Shown: piece by piece, positions 63,078-64,000 of the stretch
Layout: each line of letters begins with the position of its first letter
Position numbering within the stretch: the first letter of the stretch is position 1
Assembly (NCBI GenBank): GCA_016801885.1
Contig: CM028890.1
Coordinates: 10,222,001 to 10,286,000, forward strand
DNA length: 64,000 bases
Source: Toxotes chatareus
Taxonomy: Eukaryota > Chordata > Actinopteri > Toxotidae
Direction: 5' to 3'
Program-made: the position numbers and the translations under genes
The notes under the pieces: generated by a model
What the model was told of the DNA's origin: nothing
Databases searched by the model: none
What the model saw: the letters and a program-made list of their open reading frames with translations, nothing else

Positions 63078-63776
63078 CAGTCTCATGGAAATCGACAGGA
63101 TTGAGAGGGATGAGGTTTTTTTCTCAGCGCTTCCGGTTCAAAATTATATATTAAATGTGTATTTTGTCTGCCTTGTTTGTTTTTACTAATTAATTTAATA
63201 TCTTTATCAATATCAATAACAATATCATGAGATCACAATTTTATAGGCAGGTTTCCTGGGATAAATAAGACACAAATGACTTAAATTATCCTCAGCTCAT
63301 GAGCAGCTAAAAGAATGATTACTTTCTTTTGAATCATTTTAAACTTGTCTTTTCACAACATGAAATGTGTGAGTTGTATAAGTAAATAATAATAATGATA
63401 AAAAGAAAAAAAACAAGCAAAAAACCCCGCCACATCCTGTTGAACTGTTAAGTACAGTCCACCAGTGTGAAAATTAAACAAGAGAAGGCACAGATAAAAG
63501 AACTGGAATTCCATGATGGTGCTATTAGTATATCGATATTGGTTTTTCTTTTTTTTCTTTTTTTTAAATACTGCTATGTCTTAAATCAAGGAAGTGATAA
63601 TCAATTCCAACATTTTAAGGGGTCAGGAATAAAGAGAAATAGTTTAAGATTGCTTCTCATAATAAATCAGGTTTTATAAATAATAATAATAATGATGTTT
63701 TTGTAGCAGAAAGACAGAGGTGAAGAGATAGAGCGGTAGAGGGGTTTTTAAATCATTGTGTATATATATAAACTTT

Positions 63777-63781
<5 letters not shown>

Positions 63782-63862
<81 letters not shown>
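63782..63862. repeat. (AT)n microsatellite, about 40 units
   Basis: An uninterrupted alternating AT array of about 81 bp, preceded by a short poly(T). It is self-complementary and likely to be length-variable and error-prone in assembly. Confidence 0.97.
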
Positions 63863-63865
<3 letters not shown>

Positions 63866-64000
63866 ACAAATGACAAACACTTCCAAACTATCCTTTAAAA
63901 ATAAATCTCTTTAATGGCTTTTTGCAGAAAATCAGCAACAATTTCAGTAACATCAGGAAAACAAAATTAAGTGCATGAATAAAGATTAATTCAGTTAAGT

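Larger units (their letters stand above)
60887..64000. other. Right flank, no gene seen
   Basis: AT-rich non-coding sequence. It includes a poly(T) run near 62,427-62,444, alternating atatgt sequence near 62,170-62,212, and an (AT)n array listed separately. If vertebrate gene order holds, foxf2 and foxq1 would lie further right, but no forkhead coding sequence was seen here on either strand. Confidence 0.6.

Noticed and set aside
1..64000. CRISPR arrays, rRNA and tRNA genes, operons
   Set aside because: None seen. Direct repeats here are microsatellites, no cloverleaf with A and B boxes was recognised, and the sequence is eukaryotic.

Overview
The window looks like teleost nuclear DNA, most likely from a percomorph (spiny-rayed) fish. 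It carries one single-exon forkhead gene of clear vertebrate FoxC1 type. The rest is long, AT-rich, non-coding sequence with microsatellites and degenerate short transposons of kinds I know from percomorph genomes. There is no bacterial-style gene packing, and most open frames of 60-150 codons here look like chance or antisense frames.

Layout. 1-55.3 kb: almost gene-free. It holds a decayed Tc1/mariner-like transposase end (about 1.42-1.71 kb), one isolated exon-like block on the minus strand (5.1-5.2 kb), a dispersed percomorph repeat (6.6 kb), three copies of one inverted-repeat element (12.8, 25.8, 36.4 kb), a possible further repeat (22.1 kb), simple repeats, hairpins, and several blocks that read like regulatory DNA. 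The clearest is a CpG-rich block with a TATA-like motif at 50.9-51.56 kb. 55.35-57.7 kb: foxc1 on the minus strand with a candidate poly(A) signal, the complete 472-codon intronless CDS, a 5' leader with an (AT)n tract, and a CCAAT-bearing upstream region. 57.7-64 kb: upstream flank of foxc1, with a GATA-bearing candidate enhancer, CTCF-like motifs, and a short DNA transposon.

The most unusual object is that transposon at about 60,027-60,886. It is roughly 860 bp, bounded by short inverted ends. It keeps what look like the first exons of two convergently oriented genes: a plus-strand exon resembling the start of YqaJ-associated fish transposon proteins, and a minus-strand exon resembling a THAP-type zinc finger. 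Each exon ends at a donor-like site, each carries an inactivating lesion, and the middle of the element is missing. It reads as an internally deleted, dead relative of ISL2EU-type two-gene transposons.

FoxC1 is a transcription factor of neural crest, paraxial mesoderm, vascular and eye development. In other vertebrates FOXQ1, FOXF2, FOXC1 and GMDS lie in a row. I saw no foxf2, foxq1 or gmds coding sequence here, so the left 55 kb is best read as a regulatory gene desert, intronic DNA of an unseen gene, or a duplicate locus that lost its neighbour. All regulatory calls are inferences from motifs, because conservation could not be tested.
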